NCBI GenBank assembly: GCA_902590505.1
Contig: CACIWZ010000002.1
Coordinates: 1 to 64,000 of the forward strand
Origin: an uncultured Pelagibacteraceae bacterium
GTDB lineage: Bacteria; Pseudomonadota; Alphaproteobacteria; Pelagibacterales; Pelagibacteraceae
Direction of reading: 5' to 3'
Length of the DNA stretch: 64,000 bases
The notes beneath the pieces were generated by a model. That model did not search any database and was not told the origin of the DNA. It saw only the letters and a program-made list of their open reading frames with translations. Positions within the stretch are counted from its first letter, which is position 1. The number at the start of each line of letters is the position of its first letter. The translations under genes and the position numbers were made by a program. Shown here piece after piece: positions 54,823-64,000 of this stretch.

Positions 54823-54834
54823 AATATTGGCTTT

Positions 54835-57564
54835 CTATTTAATCGGACAACTTTCTCTTTCACATTTTTTCTCTAAAATTTTCCAACATCTTTCACATTT
54901 TTGTCCTTGGGCCTTTTTCACTTCAATCTTAATATCATCATTTTTTGACAATTCTTTCTCTGCTTTTGAAACAATAAAATAATCAGCTAAATCTAATTTA
55001 TCGAGAAGTTCAAATTTATCTTTTTTTAGAATTAATTTTATTTCTGCCTCTAAACTTGATCCAATTTCTTTGTTAGCCCTTTTTTCTTCGATCGCAATAT
55101 TCGCCTCTTGTTTAATTTTAAATAAATTTGACCATTTTTCATTTAGCTTTTCATTCATCCATTGGGCAGGAATTTTTACAAAATTATTTTCATGAATACT
55201 TTCAGAATTATCTTTATTTACCAAACTATAAATTTCCTCAGTAGTAAAAACTAAAATTGGAGCAAACCACTTTAATAAACTTTCTAAAATTATGTTTAAA
55301 ACAATTATACAATTTTTTCTTTTTTTAGAATTTACGCTATCACAGTACAAAACATCTTTTCTTATATCGAAATAAAAAGAAGAAAGATCTAGTGTACAAA
55401 AATTCAATAGATCTTTATACATTTTATGAAAATTATAGTTTTTCAAATTTTCGTCTACAGATTGATTAATTGAAAATAATTTATGTAAAATAAATTGCTC
55501 TAATTCATCAAATTCGTTAAGCTTAATTTTTTCAAAATTTTGTTTTTCAAAATTATCTTTTAGGTTTCCAAGCATAAATCTAAAGGTATTTCTTATTTTT
55601 CTATAAGACTCTGCATGCTGTATTAAAATATTTTTATCTATTCTTAAATCTTCTGCATAATCAGATGCTGAAGCCCATACTCTAAGTATGTCTGCGCCAT
55701 AATTTTTTAAAATATCTTCTGGAGAGATAACGTTACCCATAGATTTAGACATTTTCATACCTTTGCCATCTACAACGAAACCATGTGAGAGAATACTTTT
55801 AAATGGCGCTTTTCCTCTAGTTCCGCACGACTCAAGTAAAGAAGAATGAAACCAACCCCTATGTTGATCGGATCCCTCCAAATACATGTCTGCAGGCCAT
55901 TTTAAATCTTTTCTTTTTTCTAAAACAAAACTATGTGTCGAGCCACTATCAAACCATACCTCAACAATATCGTTAAGTTTTTCATAATCTTTGGCATCAT
56001 AGTCATCACCTAAGAAAATTTTTGCATCATCTGTAAACCAACAATCGGAGCCTTGCTTTTCATAGATAGAGGCAATTCTATCTATAATTTTTTGATCTCT
56101 TAATGGCTCTTTTGTTTTTTTATTTATAAAAATTGGTAATGGCACTCCCCAAACTCTTTGTCTTGAAACACACCAATCTGGCCTTCCTTCAATCATTGAT
56201 AAAAGTCTATCCTTTCCCTTGTTAGGATAGAAGACAGTCTCATTTATAGCTTTAACAGCTTTATCTCTTAGTTTATTTTTTTGCATAGAAATAAACCATT
56301 GAGGTGTTGCTCTATAAATTAATGGAGCCTTAGATCTCCAAGAATGAGGGTAGCTATGATTAAGTTTGTCAGATTTAAGCAATTTATTTTGCTCTTTTAA
56401 TTTTTCTATAACTATCGGGTCAGCTTTAAATACATGTGTATTTGTAAAATAAGGTACTTCCTTGGTGTAAACACCAGCGTTATCAACTGTGTAAAGTGAT
56501 GGTATATTGTTTTTTAAACACAAATTAAAATCATCCGGACCGTGACTTGGAGCACAATGAACAATTCCTGTTCCTTGTTCTAAATTTACAAATTGAGCAT
56601 CTAACATTGGAACATTATAATCAAAATCCAGTTTGAGAAATGGATGGCTACATATTGTTCCTGTAAATTCTGAACCTTTAAAAGTCTTTAATTCTTTATA
56701 GCTTTTGATTTCACATGCTTTAGTTATTGATTCAATTAAATTTTTTGCAACAACTATTCTCTTATCTTTAAAATGTTCAAGATTATCAATTTCTAGTATT
56801 GTGTATTCAATATTACTATTAAAAGCTAATGCTTTGTTGGCAGGTATAGTCCATGGGGTAGTCGTCCAAATTATTACGCTTGTATCTTTAAGAAAGTCTT
56901 TATTTGTCTCTTTAACTTTAAATGCAACGTAGATCGTATTAGAAGTGTGATCTAAATATTCTACTTCTGCATCAGCTAAAGCAGTTTTTTCAACAGTAGA
57001 CCAAAGAACTGGTTTAAAACCTTGATATAAACTTCCATCTAGAAGAAATTTACCTAATTCTCTTACAATTTGAGCCTCTGCTTCGTAACTCATTGTGGAA
57101 TAATAATTTTCGAAATCTCCGACTACTCCCAATCGTTTAAATTCTTTGATATGAACATTAATCCAGCTTTTTGCGAATTCCCTACACTCTTGTCTAAAAT
57201 CTTTAATAGGTACTTCGTCTTTATTTTTTTTCTTTTTTTTATACTGTTCTTCAATCTTCCATTCTATTGGAAGTCCATGACAATCCCAGCCAGGAACGTA
57301 GACTGAGTCCTTGCCATTCATTTGATGAAAGCGAGTAATCATATCTTTTAAAATTTTATTCAACGCAGTACCCATATGTATATGGCCATTCGCATAAGGT
57401 GGACCGTCATGAAGTATAAATTTTTCTTTTCCCTTAGACTTTTTTCTTAACTTTTCAAAAATTTTATTTTTTTCCCATTTCTTCAAAATTTCAGGTTCTT
57501 TTAACGGCAAACTAGCCTTCATCGAGAAGGCTGTCTTGGGAAGTTGTAAAGTATCTTTCGACAT
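54835..57564 (-). CDS. ileS: Isoleucyl-tRNA synthetase
   Basis: Class I synthetase that charges tRNA-Ile. The 909-residue protein has the HIGH-type motif PPYANGHIHMGTALNKILKD, the CP1 editing domain with TTTPWTIPANKAL, the KMSKS loop GKGMKMSKSMGNVISPEDIL, the anticodon-binding region, and a C-terminal zinc module ending KCERCWKILEKKCERESC. It overlaps ribF by one base. Confidence 0.98.
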   Translation of the reverse strand: MSKDTLQLPKTAFSMKASLPLKEPEILKKWEKNKIFEKLRKKSKGKEKFILHDGPPYANGHIHMGTALNKILKDMITRFHQMNGKDSVYVPGWDCHGLPIEWKIEEQYKKKKKNKDEVPIKDFRQECREFAKSWINVHIKEFKRLGVVGDFENYYSTMSYEAEAQIVRELGKFLLDGSLYQGFKPVLWSTVEKTALADAEVEYLDHTSNTIYVAFKVKETNKDFLKDTSVIIWTTTPWTIPANKALAFNSNIEYTILEIDNLEHFKDKRIVVAKNLIESITKACEIKSYKELKTFKGSEFTGTICSHPFLKLDFDYNVPMLDAQFVNLEQGTGIVHCAPSHGPDDFNLCLKNNIPSLYTVDNAGVYTKEVPYFTNTHVFKADPIVIEKLKEQNKLLKSDKLNHSYPHSWRSKAPLIYRATPQWFISMQKNKLRDKAVKAINETVFYPNKGKDRLLSMIEGRPDWCVSRQRVWGVPLPIFINKKTKEPLRDQKIIDRIASIYEKQGSDCWFTDDAKIFLGDDYDAKDYEKLNDIVEVWFDSGSTHSFVLEKRKDLKWPADMYLEGSDQHRGWFHSSLLESCGTRGKAPFKSILSHGFVVDGKGMKMSKSMGNVISPEDILKNYGADILRVWASASDYAEDLRIDKNILIQHAESYRKIRNTFRFMLGNLKDNFEKQNFEKIKLNEFDELEQFILHKLFSINQSVDENLKNYNFHKMYKDLLNFCTLDLSSFYFDIRKDVLYCDSVNSKKRKNCIIVLNIILESLLKWFAPILVFTTEEIYSLVNKDNSESIHENNFVKIPAQWMNEKLNEKWSNLFKIKQEANIAIEEKRANKEIGSSLEAEIKLILKKDKFELLDKLDLADYFIVSKAEKELSKNDDIKIEVKKAQGQKCERCWKILEKKCERESCPIK

Positions 57565-58472
57565 TATTTGCTTGCCTGTTTTATATCAAGTTTGATTTGT
57601 TTTTTTAAATATTTCAAATTTCTAAATTTCTTTTCTGGTCTTATAAATTTTTTAAAGTTTATACCTATCACTTTATTATATAAATTCTTATTAATTCCAA
57701 AGATATTTGTCTCTAATAATAATTTTTGTCCATTAAAAGTAGGTCTATAACCTACATTTGCTATACCATTTTTGTAAAAGTTATTACTTTTAACTTTGAC
57801 AGCGTAAACTCCACGCTTTGGGACAACGTAATCATTTAATTTTAAATTACACGTTGGAAAGCCAATTTTACGTCCTCTTCTCTGTCCTTTAATTACTTTT
57901 CCAATAACACACCAACTACGACCTAATAATCTATTTACTTCTTCGATTTTGCCCAATCTTATTTTTTTTCTTATAGAAGTAGATGAAATCGTTTTGTTAT
58001 TTTTTTTAAATGGTTGAGTTACAATATTTTTAAAATTGTATTTTTTTTCAAATTTTTTAAGCGTTGAGATATTACCTTGTCTTTTAAAACCAAACTTAAA
58101 ATTTTTACTGACGAATAAATATTTACATTTAGTCTTTTTAAAAATTATCTTTTTAATAAACTGTTCTGGTGATTGAGACGAAAATTTTTTATTAAATTTT
58201 ATTATAATTAAAAAATCTAATTTAAATTTTTTAAGGTAAATCTTTTTCTGCTCTAAAGAATTAATTCTATGATTTTTAATTTTTTTATTAAAAAACATTA
58301 CAGGTAATGGCTCAAAAGTCATAACTCCAAAAGGTAATTTGTTTTTTTTTGCTTTTCGCTTTCCTTCATTTATAACTTTTTGATGGCCTAAATGTAATCC
58401 ATCAAAATTTCCAATTGCAATTACACCGTTACAATGTTTTAAATTTAAGTTTGGATTTTTGTAAATTTTCAT
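57564..58472 (-). CDS. ribF: Bifunctional riboflavin kinase / FAD synthetase
   Basis: Makes FMN and FAD from riboflavin. The 302-residue protein has the N-terminal nucleotidyltransferase domain with GVIAIGNFDGLHLGHQKVI and ISSTSIRKKIRLGKIEEVN, and the C-terminal flavokinase domain with GRKIGFPTCNLKL, PKRGVYAVKV, NVGYRPTFNG and LLLETNIFG. It is very Lys-rich. It lies between a HAD gene and ileS. Confidence 0.96.
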   Translation of the reverse strand: MKIYKNPNLNLKHCNGVIAIGNFDGLHLGHQKVINEGKRKAKKNKLPFGVMTFEPLPVMFFNKKIKNHRINSLEQKKIYLKKFKLDFLIIIKFNKKFSSQSPEQFIKKIIFKKTKCKYLFVSKNFKFGFKRQGNISTLKKFEKKYNFKNIVTQPFKKNNKTISSTSIRKKIRLGKIEEVNRLLGRSWCVIGKVIKGQRRGRKIGFPTCNLKLNDYVVPKRGVYAVKVKSNNFYKNGIANVGYRPTFNGQKLLLETNIFGINKNLYNKVIGINFKKFIRPEKKFRNLKYLKKQIKLDIKQASK

Positions 58473-58473
58473 T

Positions 58474-59280
58474 CTACCACTTTAACTCTTTTTGAAAAAA
58501 ATTTGCTTTTACCTCATATTTTTTTAAAAGTTTATTAAGATCAGAAAAATTATCGAATTCTTTTCGATGAACCCCTTCAGATATAAATATACAATCAATT
58601 TTTAAATTGTTAGCTCCTTTAATATCTGTTCTTAAGTTATCGCCAATGGCTAAAACTTTTTCATTAGAACCAAAACACATATTATAAATCTCCTTGTGTG
58701 GTTTACCAAAATAAATGACTTCACCTCCAAGATCTTCAAAAACTTTTGCCACTGATCCTGCACATAATTCTTCCGTGTTTCCCCTATGAACTATCAAATC
58801 TGGATTAGTGCAAATTAATTTTTTTGAGATATGTTTTAACAAGAATTTCTTATAATAATCTAAATCATTATCATAATCATCAAATAGCCCAGTGCACAAA
58901 ATAAAGTCACATTCATGAAGATCAGTTCTGTTGTCTTTTACTTTTTCAAACACCGAAATATCTCTTTCTGGTCCAAGATGAAAAAATGACTTTCCAAATT
59001 TTTTTTGATTTATTGCACGCATTGCTGCTTCGCCTGAGGTGATTACATGATCAAGAAATTTTCTATCCATTTTCATTTTGAGTAAAAAATTAATAACTTT
59101 AGAGCTGGGCCTAGGCGCATTAGATAAAAATACAATTTTTTTTAGATTCTTTTTTAGTTGGTCTACTGCTTCTATAGCTTTCGGATTGAGAACTACACCG
59201 TTGTGCATAACGCCCCATAAATCTATAACAAACGTGTCATAGTTTTCGAATATATCTTCTAAGTGTTTAAGTTCTTTCAA
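58474..59280 (-). CDS. HAD superfamily class IIA hydrolase (TIGR01459-like)
   Basis: 268-residue phosphatase-like protein. The nucleophile motif is unusual for HAD, FVIDLWGVMHNGV, and matches the alphaproteobacterial subgroup found next to ribF and ileS. Other motifs are VFLSNAPRPSSKV, LICTNPDLIVHRG, YFGKPHKEIYNMC, and VLAIGDNLRTDIKGANN. The substrate is unknown; sugar or nucleotide phosphates are typical for the class. It is divergent from groES across 131 bases. Confidence 0.9.
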   Translation of the reverse strand: MKELKHLEDIFENYDTFVIDLWGVMHNGVVLNPKAIEAVDQLKKNLKKIVFLSNAPRPSSKVINFLLKMKMDRKFLDHVITSGEAAMRAINQKKFGKSFFHLGPERDISVFEKVKDNRTDLHECDFILCTGLFDDYDNDLDYYKKFLLKHISKKLICTNPDLIVHRGNTEELCAGSVAKVFEDLGGEVIYFGKPHKEIYNMCFGSNEKVLAIGDNLRTDIKGANNLKIDCIFISEGVHRKEFDNFSDLNKLLKKYEVKANFFQKELKW

Positions 59281-59348
59281 TTTACTGTTTCTCTCCTTTT
59301 AATGCCCATAAATATAGTATTTAATGGTTTTTTTAATGATTTTTGCCT

Positions 59349-59378
59349 CTTGAAATATAGTTAAAACATACCATATCA
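59349..59378 (+). promoter_or_regulatory. Predicted heat-shock (sigma32) promoter of groESL
   Basis: CTTGAAA (59349-59355) followed after 15 bases by CCATATCA (59371-59378) resembles the sigma32 pattern CTTGAAA - CCCCATNT. It lies about 33 bases upstream of the groES ATG. No CIRCE inverted repeat (TTAGCACTC-N9-GAGTGCTAA) is present in the 131-base gap, so HrcA control is not indicated. Pattern match only. Confidence 0.6.
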
Positions 59379-59397
59379 ACACTACGTAAAAATTTAT

Positions 59398-59403
59398 AGG
59401 AGA
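59398..59403 (+). promoter_or_regulatory. Shine-Dalgarno of groES
   Basis: AGGAGA lies 8 bases before the groES ATG. A similar ATAGGAGAAG precedes groEL. Both chaperonin genes have clear ribosome-binding sites, unlike most genes in the window, consistent with high expression. Confidence 0.8.
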
Positions 59404-59411
59404 AAATACAT

Positions 59412-59708
59412 ATGAAATTTAGACCTCTGCACGATCGTGTGCTTATTAAAGTGCTAGACAGTGAGGAAAAAACTGCTGGCGGAATTATCATACCAGACAC
59501 TGCTAAGGAAAAACCACAGGAAGGTGAGGTTGTAGCTGTAGGTCCTGGAGCTAAAAATGAAAATGGAAAAGTTTCTGCAATGGACGTCAAAGTTGGAGAT
59601 ATAGTTCTATTCGGAAAATGGTCTGGAACTGAAGTTAAAATTGACGGTAAAGAGTACAGCATTATGAAAGAGTCAGACATAATGGGAATTTCAAAAAGTA
59701 AAAAATAA
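59412..59708 (+). CDS. groES: Co-chaperonin GroES
   Basis: 98-residue lid of the GroEL chamber. Seen: [27 protein letters not shown] (with the mobile loop), [16 protein letters not shown], and [22 protein letters not shown]. The length and order are standard. It leads the groESL operon under a predicted heat-shock promoter. groEL follows after 18 bases. Confidence 0.99.
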   Translation: MKFRPLHDRVLIKVLDSEEKTAGGIIIPDTAKEKPQEGEVVAVGPGAKNENGKVSAMDVKVGDIVLFGKWSGTEVKIDGKEYSIMKESDIMGISKSKK

Positions 59709-59717
59709 ACTTTATAG

Positions 59718-61385
<1,668 letters not shown>

Positions 61386-61387
61386 TT

Positions 61388-62068
61388 TCACCTATCAAAA
61401 ATTTTTAAAAAAGGCTGCAGTTTCGCAGCCTTTTTTTTTGCAATAAATAAACATGCATTTGAGCTTAGTATCAAACCATCTTTAAGAACTCTTAAATTAT
61501 TATCAGCCAAAGTTTTGCCGGTAGAAGTAATATCTGTAATGATTTCGGACGAACCTATAAATGGATAAGTTTCAGTGGCACCAAGACTAATTATCAATTT
61601 ATATTGAGTAACCCCTTTAGAAATCAAAAAATCATTAGTTAAATTTGGATATTTAGTTGCTACTCTCAATCTAGAATTTCTTTTAGATCTAATATCAAAA
61701 GACACCTCCTCAAGATCAGCAATCGTCTGCACATCTATCCAATCATCTGGCACTGCTATAACTAAGTTGGCATTACCAAAATCAAGTTTTTTTTGCAGAT
61801 TGATTTTATTCTGTAAGTTTTTATTAGATTCTTTTAAGAGATCTAACCCGGATACACCTATATCAATAGTTCCGTCTCCTAATCTTTGAATAATTTCTTT
61901 AGCGTGAAGAAAAATAATCTTGATATTATTTTCATTTTCAATTGTCCCAAAATAATTTCTTTCTTTCTCACTTTGTAAAATCTTTAATCCTTTATCATTA
62001 AAAAATGATATTGCTTTATCTTTTAATCGTCCTTTACTTGGTAAACCTATGGTAATTAGATCTTTCAT
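61388..62068 (-). CDS. hisG: ATP phosphoribosyltransferase, short form
   Basis: First enzyme of histidine synthesis, joining ATP and PRPP. At 226 residues it is the short HisG form, which needs the regulatory subunit HisZ, encoded immediately upstream. Seen: GLPSKGRLKDKAISFFNDKGL at the N-terminus, GVSGLDLL, the PRPP-type loop ITDITSTGKTLADNNLRVL. The last ~16 codons also form the groEL terminator hairpin. It overlaps hisZ by 4 bases. Confidence 0.96.
   Translation of the reverse strand: MKDLITIGLPSKGRLKDKAISFFNDKGLKILQSEKERNYFGTIENENNIKIIFLHAKEIIQRLGDGTIDIGVSGLDLLKESNKNLQNKINLQKKLDFGNANLVIAVPDDWIDVQTIADLEEVSFDIRSKRNSRLRVATKYPNLTNDFLISKGVTQYKLIISLGATETYPFIGSSEIITDITSTGKTLADNNLRVLKDGLILSSNACLFIAKKKAAKLQPFLKIFDR
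61413..61439 (+). terminator. Intrinsic terminator of groESL, within the hisG coding region
   Basis: GGCTGC-AGTTTC-GCAGCC followed by nine T forms a 6-bp GC-rich stem with a 6-base loop and U tract, 27 bases after the groEL stop. It is the clearest intrinsic terminator in the window. On the minus strand the same bases encode hisG codons (KAAKLQPF), and an A-rich flank on the other side could let it work in both directions. Confidence 0.85.
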
Positions 62069-63102
62069 ATATTTTTTAAGTTAATTGCAGCACCAACTGC
62101 TGGAGTATTTTTTTTTGCCCCCAGACTTTTTAGTAAGTCATCATAACGACCACCCCTAGCAATTTCCTTTTTACCTGAGAATACTTCAAACACAATTCCA
62201 GTATAATATTCTACGTCTCTACCAAAATTTGCGATGAAATTGATATCTTGATTAAGTTTTTTCAAATTAAGAATGGATTTAAAGTCTTTAAATATATTTT
62301 TTTTGAGATTATTTTTTTTAGCAAAATCTAACAATCTTTCGTCAAGTTCTGAGAGTTTGCAATTTATTTTTAAAAAGGATCTAATAATTTTTACAATTTT
62401 TTTTCCATCAACAAAAGATCTTGGATCTTTAATCTTTTTATTAAATCTTTTTAATATTTCGGATATCGACCTTCCGGCAATCACTTTGTCTTGGTCTTTC
62501 TTTTTCATTTCATAAAATCTTTTTTTATCTGTATCAAAAGTAACTGCGTCAATATCAGTATTTTTTTCCAATCTTTTTAAAAGTTCCTCAAAATAACTTG
62601 GTCTCCAAAAATGTCTTATAAGTCTAAGCTTCCATCTTTCGGGCATATCCAGAGCATTAATTAAACTTTTAAATAAACTAATATCTCCAACTTTTATTAA
62701 AATTTTTTTTCTCTTTATCTTCTTTGCGGAGCTTAAAATTGTGCTTATAATTTTAAAATCATCTTGAATTTGATTTTTTGAACCTAGAATTTCAATCCCT
62801 AACTGGTCATTGATAAAATCCGCGCCTTTACTACCTGATCTTCTATATGCCTGGCCGGAATAATAAATTTTTGAGGAAGATTTTTTTTGCAAGAAACTTA
62901 TACATGAAGCTACAGTTAAATCGGGTCTTAAGCACATCGTTTTTCCATCTACTCTATCAAATGTGAGCATTGAACTTCTAAATTTTTCTCCTGATCTCTC
63001 AATAATATAATCAGAGTCTAAAAGAACATCAGGTTCTGATAAAACAAAACCATTGCTTTTAAAATTTTTAATAATAGTTTCAGATAATTTTTTTGATTTC
63101 AT
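62065..63102 (-). CDS. hisZ: ATP phosphoribosyltransferase regulatory subunit HisZ
   Basis: 345-residue paralogue of histidyl-tRNA synthetase without aminoacylation function, which activates short HisG and confers histidine feedback. Seen: CLRPDLTVASCISFL (motif 2-like), YYSGQAYRRS, QLGIEILGSKNQIQDDFKII, and the C-terminal YYTGIVFEVFSGKKEIARGGRYDDLLKSLG. The anticodon-binding domain of HisRS is absent, as expected. It overlaps hisS by 23 bases and hisG by 4 bases. Confidence 0.92.
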   Translation of the reverse strand: MKSKKLSETIIKNFKSNGFVLSEPDVLLDSDYIIERSGEKFRSSMLTFDRVDGKTMCLRPDLTVASCISFLQKKSSSKIYYSGQAYRRSGSKGADFINDQLGIEILGSKNQIQDDFKIISTILSSAKKIKRKKILIKVGDISLFKSLINALDMPERWKLRLIRHFWRPSYFEELLKRLEKNTDIDAVTFDTDKKRFYEMKKKDQDKVIAGRSISEILKRFNKKIKDPRSFVDGKKIVKIIRSFLKINCKLSELDERLLDFAKKNNLKKNIFKDFKSILNLKKLNQDINFIANFGRDVEYYTGIVFEVFSGKKEIARGGRYDDLLKSLGAKKNTPAVGAAINLKNI

Positions 63103-64000
63103 TAACTAATTCTTTTATTTTAATTGATTGTTCTTTACCGCTACTTAAATTTCTTAGTGTTGGTTTACCTAATTTTATTTCATCTTCTCCATATAAAATA
63201 ACAGCCGGAGATTTTATTTTATTTGCATATTCCATTTGTTTTTTTAACTTACTTTCTCCAGGATAAATTTCCGCACTGATGCCTGCTTTTCTTAATATCG
63301 TTTGTACGTTTATGTATTCTTTCATTGAATTTTTATCAAAAACACAGATTACGACAGGTTTTGATTGTTTTACTTTGAATTCCTTTTTCTGCATCAATGC
63401 ATAAACCAATCGATCTAATCCTATTGATATACCTGTAGCAGGAGCATCAAAGTTGCCAAAATTATTTACTAAATTATCATATCTCCCTCCACCGCCTATG
63501 GAACCAAATTGAATTACTTGCCCTTTTTTATTTTTTACATCAAACTTTAAACTTACTTCAAAAATTACCCCAGTATAATATTCTAACCCTCTAATAATTG
63601 ATGGATCAAATTCAAAATTAGTGAAATTGTAATCTTTAAAAATTTTTAATATTTCAGCAAGATCCTCTGTTTCGGGAGATTTTTTCTTTAACGTTTTTTC
63701 TATTACTTCAATATCCTCAGATTTTAAATTTGCACCTTTTGTGAAATCTCCAGATTTGTCTTTTCGACCAGCACCTAACAATTCTTTTACTCCATCCCAA
63801 CCAAGCCTATCGATTTTGTCTAGCGCTCTTAAAGCTGTAAGTTTTTGCTGATTTTCGTTTATATTAATTTTTTTAAATAGCTCCTCAGTTATTTTTCGCG
63901 ATGAAATTTTTATAATGTATTCTGATTTAGTTAGTCCACAATTTTCAAGAATTTCTGAAATCATGACACATAACTCAGCATCTGCTTGTAAATTTTTTGT
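63080..64000 (-). CDS. hisS: Histidyl-tRNA synthetase (5' end cut by window edge)
   Basis: Class II synthetase. The track starts it at an internal ATG (63964), but the frame stays open to the last base and reads LQADAELCVMISEILENCGL, which matches the mid-catalytic domain of HisRS, so the N-terminal third is outside. Inside are RALDKIDRLGWDGVKELL, RGLEYYTGVIFEVSLKF, GSIGGGGRYDNLVNNFG with APATGISIGLDRLV (motif 3), and the C-terminal anticodon-binding domain (VVICVFDKNSM ... ELVNEIKKII). It heads hisS-hisZ-hisG. Confidence 0.96.
   Translation of the reverse strand, partial: TKNLQADAELCVMISEILENCGLTKSEYIIKISSRKITEELFKKININENQQKLTALRALDKIDRLGWDGVKELLGAGRKDKSGDFTKGANLKSEDIEVIEKTLKKKSPETEDLAEILKIFKDYNFTNFEFDPSIIRGLEYYTGVIFEVSLKFDVKNKKGQVIQFGSIGGGGRYDNLVNNFGNFDAPATGISIGLDRLVYALMQKKEFKVKQSKPVVICVFDKNSMKEYINVQTILRKAGISAEIYPGESKLKKQMEYANKIKSPAVILYGEDEIKLGKPTLRNLSSGKEQSIKIKELVNEIKKII

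Overview
The window reads as a chromosome segment from a streamlined, AT-rich marine alphaproteobacterium. The best fit is SAR11 (Candidatus Pelagibacter-like). This is inferred from the very AT-rich sequence, near-absent intergenic space, Lys/Ile/Asn-rich proteins, alphaproteobacterial gene clusters (mutY-DUF721-dsbA-smc; HAD-ribF-ileS-lspA-DUF3035; coxB-coxA-ctaB-ctaG-coxC-surf1; ispH-thrB-rnhA), a CcrM-type methyltransferase and a retinal-synthesis cassette. No database search was possible, so the lineage is a judgement from content. There are about 73 protein genes, one tRNA, and no rRNA, insertion sequence, prophage or CRISPR array. Both edges cut genes: a response regulator on the left and hisS on the right.

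Layout. 1-8.2 kb: a two-component pair, ubiK, lgt, midA, pgeF, prs, rplY, pth, ychF. 8.1-10.7 kb (minus): cytochrome bc1 operon petABC. 10.8-12.5 kb: trmL, hemF, greA. 12.5-16.5 kb (minus): TPR protein, ispE, tRNA-Gln, CCA-adding enzyme. 16.5-18.9 kb: uracil-DNA glycosylase, rnhB, ccrM. 18.9-21.0 kb (minus): FAD monooxygenase, mutY. 21.0-33.5 kb: one long plus-strand run of DUF721/DciA, DsbA-like, a short SMC, ATP synthase Fo (atpI-B-E-F'-F), crtI-crtB-crtY-blh, ispH, thrB, rnhA. 33.5-41.6 kb (minus): peroxiredoxin, thrC, surf1, cytochrome aa3 oxidase and assembly genes, rsmE. 41.6-44.6 kb: CDGSH protein, haloacid dehalogenase-like HAD, pirin, quinone reductase, DUF1289. 45.1-50.8 kb: ubiA, msbA-like, waaA, lpxK, lpxL. 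51-52.8 kb: purD, rsmD. 52.8-59.3 kb (minus): HAD, ribF, ileS, lspA, DUF3035 lipoprotein, pgi. 59.4-61.4 kb: groES-groEL. 61.4-64 kb (minus): hisS, hisZ, hisG.

How it fits together. Respiration and light energy dominate: bc1, aa3 oxidase with its heme and copper assembly factors, the Fo proton channel, and enzymes that turn geranylgeranyl diphosphate into retinal, presumably for a proteorhodopsin encoded elsewhere. ispE and ispH feed the isoprenoid supply, and ubiA and ubiK serve quinone synthesis.

The most unusual observations are: an SMC protein of only 814 residues with no recognisable hinge; a ccrM leader carrying four GANTC sites, two of them inside a perfect inverted repeat; a tRNA-Gln ending 7 nt before the start codon of the CCA-adding enzyme; a groEL terminator embedded in the hisG coding sequence; an unannotated 37-codon membrane ORF between ctaB and ctaG; and retinal genes joined to the Fo operon through a hairpin over the crtI start codon. 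Nine of nine convergent gene junctions overlap or lie within 2 nt of each other. No stretch over 300 bases lacks a gene.
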